From IMG/VR virus record IMGVR_UViG_3300030106_005509, positions 62,001 to 126,000 of that record: a DNA stretch of 64,000 nucleotides; one strand, 5' to 3'. Positions 41,851 through 50,753 of the stretch are shown one piece after another. Every line of letters starts with the position of its first letter. The stretch's first letter is position 1. The notes under the pieces are model-generated. The model ran no database searches. It was not told where the DNA came from and saw only the letters and a list, made by a program, of their open reading frames with translations. A program made the position numbers and the translations under genes. This DNA is from a virus.

Positions 41851-42866
41851 TTTTTCTTAGTATCTTCTGCGAGCCTTCCGCCTCCGTCTCCGTAGGCAGA
41901 AAGCTTATCAATATTTCCGTATTTTTCAACAACTTTTGGTATACCCTTGAGCCTTATTTCATCTCTAATATGTTGGCATACACTTTTTTTAGATCCGGGT
42001 TTATGAGGCTGGCTAAACTTACAAAGCTTTCTACACTTCCAGTGAGAATTATCATTAGATAGGAGCTTAGGGTTTTGCGTCCTCTTTATGCGCTCAAATT
42101 TCTTCCTTAAAATATCTTCAGCTTTTTGATAGTCATCTTCATCAAACACCATCGAGAATAAACCGCCAGCATTAATGTAATAAATGCTTACCGAGAATTC
42201 ATAATCTGGAAACATATTTTTAAGCGCGTAATAATATAGTAGTAACTGCGTATCTTTCTGAAGCTTTTCTAGAGTCTTTTCTTCTCCAGTAGCCCAGTTA
42301 ATTCTCTTTCCAGTTTTGTAATCTAGTATTTCAAAGTAGTTGTCGCCTTGTTGAACAATAAGGTCAACAGTTCCTTTTATTGCGAGATTGCCTTTTATAG
42401 TCTCTCTTCCTACCTTGTAGTTGTATCTAGCCCAAGGTTTATCAATCTCAATATCAAAAAATAGTTCGGTTGCAAAAACATCTTGGTTTCTTGGGTCTAG
42501 AAGTCCATCTTGGTATGCTACCGCCTTCTCTGCCCACTTTAGACAGGTTCTTTTTTCAGAGTCACCAAGATCCACATCTGGAAAGTTTTTAGTGTAATAG
42601 TCAAATGCCAGATCGTTTATATACGAGAGGTCGTCACACTGATCCAAACTGATAGTGCCAAGTTCATCATCCACTACCTCAGTCTCACCATTTTTCATCG
42701 CGAGACATTTATCACCCAAAGTCTGCATAACCTTGTGGGTAACAGTACCCATCAACGCCTTCTTATTAGTCTTATCTCTGTAAGAAAGGTTGTATTGTAG
42801 GAAGTATTTCTGTTCGCAAAAGTCTAAAGTTCCAAGACTACTGCTTCTGTGGTAACAAACTATCAT
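41847..42866 (-). CDS. Cas4/RecB-type exonuclease with Fe-S cluster
   Basis: A protein of 339 residues. G-T-V-D-L-I followed by E-I-L-D-Y-K-T-G-K is the RecB motif of the PDDEXK_1 family. C17 near the N-terminus with C278, C282 and C297 near the C-terminus gives the 4Fe-4S layout of Cas4 and AddB. No CRISPR array or other cas gene is near, so a phage recombination or resection nuclease is likely. Coupled to kinase and polymerase genes. Confidence 0.82.
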   Translation of the reverse strand: MIVCYHRSSSLGTLDFCEQKYFLQYNLSYRDKTNKKALMGTVTHKVMQTLGDKCLAMKNGETEVVDDELGTISLDQCDDLSYINDLAFDYYTKNFPDVDLGDSEKRTCLKWAEKAVAYQDGLLDPRNQDVFATELFFDIEIDKPWARYNYKVGRETIKGNLAIKGTVDLIVQQGDNYFEILDYKTGKRINWATGEEKTLEKLQKDTQLLLYYYALKNMFPDYEFSVSIYYINAGGLFSMVFDEDDYQKAEDILRKKFERIKRTQNPKLLSNDNSHWKCRKLCKFSQPHKPGSKKSVCQHIRDEIRLKGIPKVVEKYGNIDKLSAYGDGGGRLAEDTKKK

Positions 42867-43663
42867 TTAATTTTTGGATCTATCCATCCCCATTCTTTCA
42901 TGACTTTAAGTAGTTCTCTATTGGTCTCGTCTATGCCCTTATCCTTGTTGTCGATCACAGCATCAAACTTTTCATAATCATCAAGAGCCGTTTCACTGTC
43001 GTGAGCATCTTCGTGTGGCTTTCTGGTAAGTCTTATAACTTTTCCTCCAGCCTTTTGTATAGCTTTTACCTCATTTGGAAATCTGATATCTGGAACTATT
43101 GCCATCTCAGTTCCACTATCTATTATTCTGTTTATGCAAGCAGAGACCCAAACATCTTTTCTAAGTCTTCGGCAAACGTCAGTGCCAAAATACTGCAAAA
43201 ACTCTCTTGCTGTCAAATGAGCTTCAGCTGCTGGTATCTTTACAAGCTCTGTTTGATCTGGCCCAGAAATCAATCTAGACATATCTTGGATTCTTATATT
43301 GGTCAGAGAATTCTTGTCTTCATCTGTACCATAGCATTGCTCTTCAGAGAGACCGAAGAGTTGTATTGCGATTATTTTTAGGGGATCTGCAAAACTAAAA
43401 GGTCTGACGTAAGGCCATATGTTTTGTGCTGAGTAACCTATAAATTCTTCGTCCTTTCTTTCCATATCCAAAATACCTAGAGATTCTTGCTCATTACCTT
43501 TTTCGTCTAGGACTGTAGTATTTACAAGAAGTTCACCAGTATCTTCATTCATCATAAACTTTTCAATGATGCCATTAACACTGAGCTGATATCCATGTAA
43601 GAAGTTACTGCAAGTTGTCTTGCCGCTTTGTTTAGCTCCAGAAAAACCAATAATTCTAACCAT
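42863..43663 (-). CDS. Deoxynucleoside monophosphate kinase
   Basis: A protein of 266 residues. G-F-S-G-A-K-Q-S-G-K-T-T (residues 6-17) is the P-loop; L-Q-Y-F-G-T-D-V-C-R and V-P-D-I-R-F-P-N-E match T4 gp1-type dNMP kinases. It phosphorylates dNMPs released by host DNA breakdown or made de novo, for phage DNA synthesis. It overlaps the primase gene by eight bases. Confidence 0.85.
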   Translation of the reverse strand: MVRIIGFSGAKQSGKTTCSNFLHGYQLSVNGIIEKFMMNEDTGELLVNTTVLDEKGNEQESLGILDMERKDEEFIGYSAQNIWPYVRPFSFADPLKIIAIQLFGLSEEQCYGTDEDKNSLTNIRIQDMSRLISGPDQTELVKIPAAEAHLTAREFLQYFGTDVCRRLRKDVWVSACINRIIDSGTEMAIVPDIRFPNEVKAIQKAGGKVIRLTRKPHEDAHDSETALDDYEKFDAVIDNKDKGIDETNRELLKVMKEWGWIDPKIK

Positions 43664-44723
43664 TTGTCATCGCCTCAATTTGTGGTTTTATTTCTTCTAC
43701 TATTTTAGATACAGACATGTCACCAATGTCACTGCCGGAAAAATTGGGAGCATAAACATTAAAAAGATTGCTACACTTTTCAGTGATCTCTCGCTTAGCC
43801 TTTTTACCAGCCTCGTCATTGTCAGTTAATATTATAACATTTCTTGCTGTTGTAGTTTGTATCAATCTTAACTGGGCTTCGCTCAAGCTAGAACCAAACA
43901 TTCCAACGGCATTTTTTATGCCAGCCATGTGTAGCTTCCAGACATCGCCTTGACCTTCCACCAAAACAATGCTCTTACTCTTAAATATATGCTCTGAAGC
44001 TACCCAAAGGCCGTATAAATATAAACTTTTACGGAATCCAGCACTGTTTCTCCATTTTGAATAAGTGCTGTTTTCTCTTGTCATCCTTCCAACTTCACCG
44101 ACATATTCTGTATTTTCATTATAAACAGGAGCTACAGCCCTACTAAACATAGGATCTTTTCTTATCATGCACTCGCCAACGTCAAACTCTCTGAGAACTT
44201 CTTTTGAGAATCCACGTTTGAGAAAGTAGGTAGATGGTATTTGCAGTTTTGCTTGCATCTGCCTTCTACTGTATTTGCCAACATTGTTCTGTACCACTTG
44301 CTGTTTCGCGTATTTCTTTTCAAGATCAGGAAGGATTTTCTTCCTTTCAGCTATGTCTAAGTCGGAAACCTGCAACATCTTTTTGCAAAAATCCAAAGTC
44401 TCGCCAAAGTGATAAAGCTTCTCGTCTTCAAGCCAGTCAGGAAAGCTGAGTATTCCACGTATCAAACCTATGGTAGTTCTTTGAAATACCTTCTCGCAAC
44501 CTCTAGCTTTACAAGCCCAAGCCCCTCTCCACTCACCATGCTTTGTGACTACACATGAACAAGCGTTAGCGCCGCCACCATGAACTGGGCATGGCATCAT
44601 GTAGTAATTGTCACTTTCCCTATAGGAGACCCCAAAGTGATCTAGAAACAACGGCAGGTTGTCCATCACCAAGCTGTTTAAGGCTTTTATCTCTTCTGGT
44701 TTTAGAAATGTTTTATTACTCAT
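43656..44723 (-). CDS. DnaG-like primase with zinc finger and TOPRIM
   Basis: A protein of 355 residues from the ATG right after the helicase stop (44723); a longer frame to 44774 overlaps the helicase by 50 bases and is less likely. M-P-C-P-V-H with downstream C-x-C and C-K-A-R-G-C forms a CHC2-type zinc site. V-L-V-E-G-Q-G-D-V and I-L-T-D-N-D-E-A-G form the TOPRIM catalytic site. It makes RNA primers for the phage fork and pairs with the DnaB-like helicase upstream. Confidence 0.85.
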   Translation of the reverse strand: MSNKTFLKPEEIKALNSLVMDNLPLFLDHFGVSYRESDNYYMMPCPVHGGGANACSCVVTKHGEWRGAWACKARGCEKVFQRTTIGLIRGILSFPDWLEDEKLYHFGETLDFCKKMLQVSDLDIAERKKILPDLEKKYAKQQVVQNNVGKYSRRQMQAKLQIPSTYFLKRGFSKEVLREFDVGECMIRKDPMFSRAVAPVYNENTEYVGEVGRMTRENSTYSKWRNSAGFRKSLYLYGLWVASEHIFKSKSIVLVEGQGDVWKLHMAGIKNAVGMFGSSLSEAQLRLIQTTTARNVIILTDNDEAGKKAKREITEKCSNLFNVYAPNFSGSDIGDMSVSKIVEEIKPQIEAMTNG

Positions 44724-44724
44724 T

Positions 44725-46176
44725 TTAGAATGGTTTGTCTTCAACATCTTTACTTTCATCAACAATAAATCCATCTGTCTTTAGCTGATTCTCTTTTCTA
44801 GCTTCTGAGAAAAGAAGACCTTCTTCGACAGTTCCAATTTCGCCAGTCATTATGACATTTATATAGTCACTAGATGACCAGCCTTGCCCGAACCTGCTTT
44901 TAAGAGGCACTAATTTTTTGTTTCCAGCATCTTCTTCAGTGCTTGCTATCTCGTCTATAGTTTTGTCTTTGAAGAGGGTGATGCTTGTGGCAGTCCAAGA
45001 AAGTCTTTTAGTTCCTGCGAGAACGGAAGTTGTTTCCTTAGTCTCTCCATCTTTATTCAGCTGGCAGAAGGTCAGTACAGGCACGCCCATTTCGCCAGCA
45101 AAGTCCTTTAGCTTTTTAGCGTTTTTTGTTAGCTCTTGGTACTCTTGGTTGTATTCAGATATAGCTGTGGTATCCATGATTTTAAGATAGTCATAAATTA
45201 CAAAGCAGTCCTTTGCAACACCGCCCTCTGTGCCAACATTTCTAACTATCCATCTTCTTATGACCGAAAGTGTTTCGTCAAACTTCATACCTCCAGCGCC
45301 TATGTGCGAGATTGGCATTTCTTTAATTTGATTAATTGCCACATCGACACGATCTTCTCCACCCACAACATCTAAAAACTTTCCCGTCTCTATGTCAGTA
45401 GTTGGTATTTTTGAAAGCTTTGCAGTAAGTCTAGCGTAGTGTTCTTCTTCAGACATCTCTGTATCTACATAAAGAACTGGTATGTCTAAATTGCCAGCTA
45501 TGTGAGCGCCGATATTTAAGGCAAGCATACTTTTACCAGTCTTTTCAGCAGCGCCAATCAAATCAACTGCACCTCTTCTGAACCCGCCTCCTATTGCAGC
45601 ATCGTATCTAGGAAAACCGCTGCTTATGCCAACCATCTCGCATGGATTCTCTTTTACATGCTCAATCCAATCTCCAACGCCATCGCCAAAAGCGATTGGC
45701 TCGTCTGCAATGGGGTTTGATCCTAAAAGCGTCACATCAAATATTTTACCTTCAACCATTGAGATGATCTCATTCATCTCTTCGTCGCCGGTACATTTTC
45801 CAAGATCGTTTATTATTTCAGTTGCTGTTCTTTTGTATGTCCGCATCGTGTCCAGTTTTAGCAATTTCTTGCTCTGATTGACAACGTTTTCTAGTTGTAT
45901 ATCAACATTGGACAGCTCTTTTAAAAACTCATCAGAGATTTCTCTTTCATACATCCGTGTTATATCAAGCTGCTCAGCAGCAGAATTAAGCACGACAGTA
46001 TCAACTGTATCAGATGTTTCAAAGACTTTTTTTAGACAGGCGTAAAGAACTTTATTGGCATCGTTGGTAAAGCACTTTTCATCTATAAAGGGGTCAGCGT
46101 CTACAAATGCATCCTTGCCGTATCTGATCATAGACGCTAAGACAGCTCTTTCAGTTTCTGGATTTTTTATTTCCAT
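44725..46176 (-). CDS. dnaB: DnaB-like replicative helicase
   Basis: A protein of 483 residues. The N-terminal domain has A-V-L-A-S-M-I and a helical bundle. The RecA-like motor has G-A-A-E-K-T-G-K-S-M (Walker A), L-Y-V-D-T-E-M-S and C-F-V-I-Y-D-Y-L-K-I (Walker B). It unwinds DNA 5'-3' at the fork. It starts just after the zinc-ribbon gene with a GGAGG site. Confidence 0.88.
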   Translation of the reverse strand: MEIKNPETERAVLASMIRYGKDAFVDADPFIDEKCFTNDANKVLYACLKKVFETSDTVDTVVLNSAAEQLDITRMYEREISDEFLKELSNVDIQLENVVNQSKKLLKLDTMRTYKRTATEIINDLGKCTGDEEMNEIISMVEGKIFDVTLLGSNPIADEPIAFGDGVGDWIEHVKENPCEMVGISSGFPRYDAAIGGGFRRGAVDLIGAAEKTGKSMLALNIGAHIAGNLDIPVLYVDTEMSEEEHYARLTAKLSKIPTTDIETGKFLDVVGGEDRVDVAINQIKEMPISHIGAGGMKFDETLSVIRRWIVRNVGTEGGVAKDCFVIYDYLKIMDTTAISEYNQEYQELTKNAKKLKDFAGEMGVPVLTFCQLNKDGETKETTSVLAGTKRLSWTATSITLFKDKTIDEIASTEEDAGNKKLVPLKSRFGQGWSSSDYINVIMTGEIGTVEEGLLFSEARKENQLKTDGFIVDESKDVEDKPF

Positions 46177-46179
46177 GAG

Positions 46180-46629
46180 CTACCCTCCTATACATCTGCT
46201 GCATCTATAAAATTCCCCAGACTTATAAGTAGGGTTTATTTGGTCAACCTGTCCACAAACATAACATTTTACGTCCACCATTTTGACTGGAGGTCTTCTC
46301 TGCATTCTGCCAACATCTGGTGTAGAAATATCTCTATGCTCTACTCCATCATCTACAAAAGTGTTTTCACCAGCAGTCACTGATTGATGCTTGGCATACG
46401 TGCCACTTTCAGACTTTTCACTATGTGTTATTGAGAAGTCTTCTGTTGCTGATTTTGGCATTCGTGCTTTTGGCTCTGACACTTGTGGTTCTGGCACTTC
46501 TTCGGTTGCAACCCCATCTCTTTCTGTTGAGACTCTGACTTCTTCTCCCGTGAGTTGAGCATACCCTTGAATAACTTGCTCCATATCATTGTTAACAATA
46601 CCTTCCTTGATTTGTTGTAAAGGAGTCAT
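46180..46629 (-). CDS. Disordered protein with C-terminal zinc ribbon
   Basis: A protein of 149 residues. The central part is Pro/Glu/Ser-rich and likely disordered. The last 35 residues hold C-Y-V-C and C-S-R-C, a zinc ribbon. It lies directly upstream of the helicase gene, so a helicase-loader or adaptor role is possible, but no loader motif (Walker A) is present. Confidence 0.55.
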   Translation of the reverse strand: MTPLQQIKEGIVNNDMEQVIQGYAQLTGEEVRVSTERDGVATEEVPEPQVSEPKARMPKSATEDFSITHSEKSESGTYAKHQSVTAGENTFVDDGVEHRDISTPDVGRMQRRPPVKMVDVKCYVCGQVDQINPTYKSGEFYRCSRCIGG

Positions 46630-47108
46630 TAAAACCTTCTCCTTCCTAATTCTAATAAAACATCAACTTGCTTTCGCAAGTCTCTAACCTTGTTCTCTAA
46701 CCAAATTGTATTTGATTCCGCCTGAAGTTTTGCTTGCATGACAGTGTTGGCGAATTCATCGTTAGCAGCTAGTACGTGCAATTTTTGATCCCACTTCATG
46801 TATTTAGTAAATAAGCCCTCATTGTCTACAACCAGTTTGTACATTAAGTTTTGACACCAGTTGAGTTTAGCTTTATGCTTGTTTTCTATCTTCTGAACGT
46901 AACCGCAATAACCAGATAAGATAAAGGCTTTGAATAGAGATTCTTCTTGGCTAAGACTTTTGAGTTCTTCTTCTGATAAATTTACAATGCTCTCAACTTG
47001 CGGATTCACAGATGCAGTTACCAGAGACTTAGATGTTGAATATTCTTCTAGATATTCCAGAAGCCCGTCTATGTCAGAGCTGTTCAATAATTGTTTGCTT
47101 CCACTCAT
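46629..47108 (-). CDS. Hypothetical helical protein of the replication block
   Basis: A protein of 159 residues, mostly helical, with a likely coiled coil in the last 40 residues (E-N-K-V-R-D-L-R-K-Q). It overlaps the upstream nuclease by 35 bases. It has no recognised domain. Position between RecA-like and DnaB-like genes suggests a replication or recombination accessory. Confidence 0.5.
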   Translation of the reverse strand: MSGSKQLLNSSDIDGLLEYLEEYSTSKSLVTASVNPQVESIVNLSEEELKSLSQEESLFKAFILSGYCGYVQKIENKHKAKLNWCQNLMYKLVVDNEGLFTKYMKWDQKLHVLAANDEFANTVMQAKLQAESNTIWLENKVRDLRKQVDVLLELGRRRF

Positions 47109-47499
47109 CTTTATCTTCCGAATATTTCAATTCAACAAATATAATCGAATTTATTTCACACCATCGTTTTTTATCTTTGTCTCTAACTCTTGACTTCAAA
47201 AACTCTGCTTTTGATTTGTGAAAGAATGATACAAATTCAAAATGCTGCCTACCATGAACCTCGACTACCAAATTGTAAGCCGGAACGAAGAAATCTGCGA
47301 AAAGCTTTGAGGGTCTCGACGGCTTATTTGAACCGGGAAGTGGAACCTCCTCAAGGATTGTATCATACGGAAAAAGCTCTTTCAACAATTTTCTTGCCGT
47401 TAAGTGCAGATTTGATCTTGGACGAGTGTCGTCACCAAGCACCGTACACTTATTTAGCTTCCAATGTCTCTCTACGCCATCAAAACCAACAGCTCTCAA
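47074..47499 (-). CDS. DUF559-like endonuclease
   Basis: About 141 residues from a TTG that overlaps the RecA-like stop (TTGA) and has AGGGAG eight bases upstream; an ATG at 47538 would overlap RecA by 43 bases. A-D-F-F-V-P-A-Y-N-L-V-V-E-V-H-G-R-Q-H-F carries the D...E-x-H core of very-short-patch/DUF559 nucleases. It resembles the C-terminal part of the protein at 7084-7872. Probably a recombination or nicking nuclease. Confidence 0.6.
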   Translation of the reverse strand: MRAVGFDGVERHWKLNKCTVLGDDTRPRSNLHLTARKLLKELFPYDTILEEVPLPGSNKPSRPSKLFADFFVPAYNLVVEVHGRQHFEFVSFFHKSKAEFLKSRVRDKDKKRWCEINSIIFVELKYSEDKDEWKQTIIEQL

Positions 47500-48587
47500 T
47501 AAAGTATCTCCCTCATGGTTTTGTCGAGAATGTCCCATAACGAAGGATTTTCGTCCATGAACTGAAGAAGTCTTGCTTGTCCTTGAAACTTAAATAATTT
47601 GACCAAGCCCTCCGTGTCGTCTAGAGCAACTTCATTAGCCTCAACAATATCAGTAACGTCTTCAATATTTTCGAGAGCAAAGCTGCATGTGTACCAAGCT
47701 CCAGCTTGCTCAATCATATCAAAGTCAACGGCTTGAGAAAAAAGCTCTTGCTTCTTATCCAAACCAACACCGTAACGAAGCCAGCTAATAGCTCCACCGC
47801 CAGTGAAACCGCCAGCGGAAGATGTAACAACTTTCCAGCTGACGCATTGACCAATCTGCTGTGAGTCTGACCTGTCATCTATCTTCCAAGGTTGAACTCT
47901 GGATATCTCAAGTATGGTATCAGCTTGATATTGTATTTTTACACCACCGTCAGCTACTTTCTTTTTGCCATAACCAGAAACATTGGATATGTAGTGAGTA
48001 ATCATGATTATGATTGCTTTTTGTTTTGGAACTACACCGGCCATCTTCTTTGTAAAGTTCGAGAGTATCTTTTGTAGTCCGGGCCTATAGTCTCCTCTAA
48101 CCTCTTCGTCTAAGTCTTTCTGTGCTATCATTGAAGAAACAGAGTCAATGATGATGACAGATCCGGGACACTCTTTGACTATTCGTTCAATACCACCAAG
48201 ATACTTCTCTGCACTAAGTGTTTCACTTGGTGATTCAAAAATGTTTATTCTATCTACATCAAGCCCTTGGATACCCTCTAAGTTTTTTCTGTTGAGCCTC
48301 CCCTCAACATTTACATACCAAACATCTCTTGCTCCGTATTCTTCTTTTTGAGCATTTGCGGCTATCTGCAAGGCTGTGGTGGTTTTGCCACTTTTGGGAT
48401 CACCAATCATTTGAACCCAGCTGCCTTCCTGTATGCCGCCACCCAAGGCATAATCGAGACAAGGGCTAACAGGTATAATAACCCTATCCTTCATCTCTTC
48501 AAAAACTTCTCTGCCTGTTTTTACTACTTCTTCGCCGTATTTTTTAACGAGAGTGTCAAATATTGATAGTTCTTTCTTCTTAGCCAT
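47496..48587 (-). CDS. RecA/UvsX-like recombinase
   Basis: A protein of 363 residues. G-D-P-K-S-G-K-T-T is Walker A, V-I-I-I-D-S-V-S-S-M is Walker B, and Y-V-N-V-E-G is the preceding strand. A DNA-binding loop region (G-V-V-P-K-Q-K-A) and the C-terminal domain follow. It promotes strand exchange in recombination-dependent replication. It overlaps the small gene upstream by eight bases. Confidence 0.85.
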   Translation of the reverse strand: MAKKKELSIFDTLVKKYGEEVVKTGREVFEEMKDRVIIPVSPCLDYALGGGIQEGSWVQMIGDPKSGKTTTALQIAANAQKEEYGARDVWYVNVEGRLNRKNLEGIQGLDVDRINIFESPSETLSAEKYLGGIERIVKECPGSVIIIDSVSSMIAQKDLDEEVRGDYRPGLQKILSNFTKKMAGVVPKQKAIIIMITHYISNVSGYGKKKVADGGVKIQYQADTILEISRVQPWKIDDRSDSQQIGQCVSWKVVTSSAGGFTGGGAISWLRYGVGLDKKQELFSQAVDFDMIEQAGAWYTCSFALENIEDVTDIVEANEVALDDTEGLVKLFKFQGQARLLQFMDENPSLWDILDKTMREILY

Positions 48588-48993
48588 CTAAATCCCTCAA
48601 GCTAATGTTCTTATTGTTATTGAATCGCTTTTGCGGTTTTGACCGCGTGTTATCTGTATATTCTACCTGCTTTGGCTCTGGAGCTTCATCTATTTTTTTC
48701 TGCTCGTTCTTTATTAGCGGTTTGAGTTTTTTCATATTCAAGGAATACATCCAGCTTCCCGCGCTTGATTTCAAGGCTCGTAGTATCGCTTGGTCACTAA
48801 ATTCTTTTAGAAGTTTGTAGGCGTAGCCTACTTGGTACTGGTAGTATCTTTTCCAGCTTTTAGTGTTCCATAGAGCATAGGCTGGTCTACCTACGTTTTC
48901 TTTTTCTGCCTTTCTCAAGCAGACGAATTCGGCTATATACTGCGCTGCATTACACTCTTGGTCTTTTGTTATGTGTTTGTAGTTCTTTGCCAT
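48580..48993 (-). CDS. Hypothetical protein upstream of RecA-like gene
   Basis: A protein of 137 residues with a GGAAG ribosome site. N-terminal helices contain N-T-K-S-W-K-R-Y-Y-Q-Y-Q, and the tail is Lys/Asn-rich and likely disordered. It is coupled to the RecA-like gene. It has the look of a small DNA-binding accessory, but no domain is recognised. Confidence 0.5.
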   Translation of the reverse strand: MAKNYKHITKDQECNAAQYIAEFVCLRKAEKENVGRPAYALWNTKSWKRYYQYQVGYAYKLLKEFSDQAILRALKSSAGSWMYSLNMKKLKPLIKNEQKKIDEAPEPKQVEYTDNTRSKPQKRFNNNKNISLRDLDG

Positions 48994-49471
48994 TCAATAC
49001 TTCCTTCTTTACAATCAAACACTCTTGAGACTTTTTGATGTCTCTATCTTCAAGTCTCTCTGGAGTCATTTCGGGCATAACCCACTTCCTGACCCTCAGC
49101 TTGCCATCATTCAATCCACCAACCACAAACGAGTGTATGGTGTTATCTCCAAACATATAAGCTCCTGCGCATTTGCAGAAGAAGTAACCATCAAAATCAG
49201 ATCCAACATCTTGTACATTGGATCTGTTTTTTATTTTCATATTTGTAATGTGAATACCATTTTCTTCACAGTATATTTTAAGTCTAGCCCAAGCGCTTTG
49301 AGGTTCTCTTTCTGGTCTGTCATCATCTTGGTAAACAGTCTCACCATTAGAAAGCTTGACTACCCACATTGGGTTTTGATCGCCATATTGATTTACATAA
49401 GAATCTAACTGCTTTGCTACGCTTTGCTTTGCTAAATTGTATTCACGATCTGGTATATCAGATATATCCAT
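48950..49471 (-). CDS. Hypothetical protein, compact domain
   Basis: A protein of 173 residues with a fold-like core: V-V-K-L-S-N-G-E-T-V-Y-Q-D, then A-R-L-K-I-Y-C-E-E-N-G, and F-C-K-C-A-G-A. The later I-H-S-F-V-V-G-G suggests a beta sheet. It overlaps its downstream neighbour by 44 bases. Function not recognised; a C-x-C pair is present but no full metal site. Confidence 0.45.
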   Translation of the reverse strand: MDISDIPDREYNLAKQSVAKQLDSYVNQYGDQNPMWVVKLSNGETVYQDDDRPEREPQSAWARLKIYCEENGIHITNMKIKNRSNVQDVGSDFDGYFFCKCAGAYMFGDNTIHSFVVGGLNDGKLRVRKWVMPEMTPERLEDRDIKKSQECLIVKKEVLNGKELQTHNKRPRV

Positions 49472-49472
49472 A

Positions 49473-49802
49473 TTACTTATCTTTGATTATATGAATTGCA
49501 TCACTGTATCTCTTTGCGTTCTGAACTCTTATGGGTCTAGTTTCGTCAGCTAGCTCAGAAGCAGCTTGTGTCATAATTGTGACTCCACGGTCTTCTTTGT
49601 GACCCATAAGGTCTCCAACTGTCGAGCCTTCTTCACGAGCTGTGTCTACATGTCCAGTGTCGGCAGATTCGCCAATATGCTTTTTAATAGCGTTTTCCGT
49701 TCTATTCAAGTCTTTAGCTATATCTTCGACAGTCATGTCAGAATTGTTGTCAATATAAAACTTTTCTATCTTCGTCAGCTTTCCTGTTTTTCTTTTAGAC
49801 AT
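49473..49802 (-). CDS. Small HTH protein
   Basis: A protein of 109 residues from the ATG that overlaps the preceding stop by eight bases. M-T-V-E-D-I-A-K-D-L-N-R-T-E-N-A-I is a helix-turn-helix-like segment at residues 27-43. The second half is charged with no evident domain. It may be a DNA-binding regulator or a terminase/replication accessory. Confidence 0.5.
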   Translation of the reverse strand: MSKRKTGKLTKIEKFYIDNNSDMTVEDIAKDLNRTENAIKKHIGESADTGHVDTAREEGSTVGDLMGHKEDRGVTIMTQAASELADETRPIRVQNAKRYSDAIHIIKDK

Positions 49803-50103
49803 CAATATGGCTCCGTTCTGCCCAAGTTAGATTGTTCCTTCGTCTGGTTTTAAGATAGTCAACATAGAACTTAAAAGTGTTCTTTGCGACCTTCTTATAC
49901 TCAGCGAACATGTCTTGAGATTTAGAAGCATCAATCCCGAAAGGATCTAGTAGTCTACCTCTAAAAAACTTAACATGATAGGTTTTTTTGTCATTAACTT
50001 CTGCAATGTACGCAAAAGCTGTGTCCCGTGAATAATCTTTCTCTAAATCCGGCCCATAGAAAATGTACTCTGGATTTGGAGATGGTTCAAGTTCAAAATT
50101 CAT
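49795..50103 (-). CDS. Hypothetical small protein
   Basis: A protein of 102 residues. Y-H-V-K-F-F-R-G-R-L-L-D-P and helical W-A-E-R give a compact mixed domain with a basic C-terminal helix. It is coupled to its upstream zinc-ribbon neighbour by ATGA. Family not recognised. Confidence 0.45.
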   Translation of the reverse strand: MNFELEPSPNPEYIFYGPDLEKDYSRDTAFAYIAEVNDKKTYHVKFFRGRLLDPFGIDASKSQDMFAEYKKVAKNTFKFYVDYLKTRRRNNLTWAERSHIDV

Positions 50104-50402
50104 TGTTTTTTCTTTCTTAGATGAATTTCCATAATGTCATCTTCGTTCATCGACATTTCGTGAATATAATCTCGCTCTTTTATTGGCGAGTAGGCATATT
50201 TACCTGTGAGTTCGTGAACCCAGCTCTCGCCCCTAGTTTCTTGTGGGGCGCATTTTTTATTTACACAGTGAACTTTTACAAGATGAACATCGTCTGTGTC
50301 TGATGTTTTGAGAAAATTCATTAGTGGTCTGTCGCAGTCAGCGCATTTTACAACGATAAATTCAGCTTTTGACTGCTTTACATACTCTTTGAATTCTCTC
50401 AT
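50100..50402 (-). CDS. Zinc-ribbon hypothetical protein
   Basis: A protein of 100 residues with V-K-C-A-D-C-D-R and V-H-C-V-N-K-K-C, two Cys pairs that form a likely zinc ribbon. W-V-H-E-L-T-G-K-Y follows. Coupled by ATGA to the FmdB-like gene upstream. Probably a nucleic-acid-binding or scaffold protein. Confidence 0.5.
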   Translation of the reverse strand: MREFKEYVKQSKAEFIVVKCADCDRPLMNFLKTSDTDDVHLVKVHCVNKKCAPQETRGESWVHELTGKYAYSPIKERDYIHEMSMNEDDIMEIHLRKKKQ

Positions 50403-50752
50403 TTTTTACCGTCTCTTATGTATTTAGCTTTTTGCTTTTTGGTCATTTTATTTATGTCAGACTTACTGGCATCTCCAGACTTTTCCCACCAGTCCTTCTT
50501 CTTTTCCTTCTTCTCGGCATTGTGATAACCCCGTTTGTCATCTAGCTCGTAGCGTCCCATCTTTTTCGTATTTTTTTCGGCAAGCTGTCCAAGAGTTTGA
50601 GCTTCACCCTTTACAAAACCAATAGGAGCCTGATTGATTACTATCTTGATATTAGAACTTCCGCACTCGCAGGGTTCTGGAGCTTCTCCAAATTTATGAA
50701 ACTGCTCAAACTCGCAGCCGCAGTCATTGCATAGATAATCGTATGTGGGCAT
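50399..50752 (-). CDS. FmdB-type zinc-ribbon protein
   Basis: A protein of 117 residues. M-P-T-Y-D-Y-L-C-N-D-C-G-C-E-F-E-Q and later C-E-C-G match the FmdB putative regulatory zinc ribbon. The tail is Lys-rich. Its role in phages is not known. Starts just after the PhoH-like gene. Confidence 0.75.
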   Translation of the reverse strand: MPTYDYLCNDCGCEFEQFHKFGEAPEPCECGSSNIKIVINQAPIGFVKGEAQTLGQLAEKNTKKMGRYELDDKRGYHNAEKKEKKKDWWEKSGDASKSDINKMTKKQKAKYIRDGKK

Positions 50753-50753
50753 T

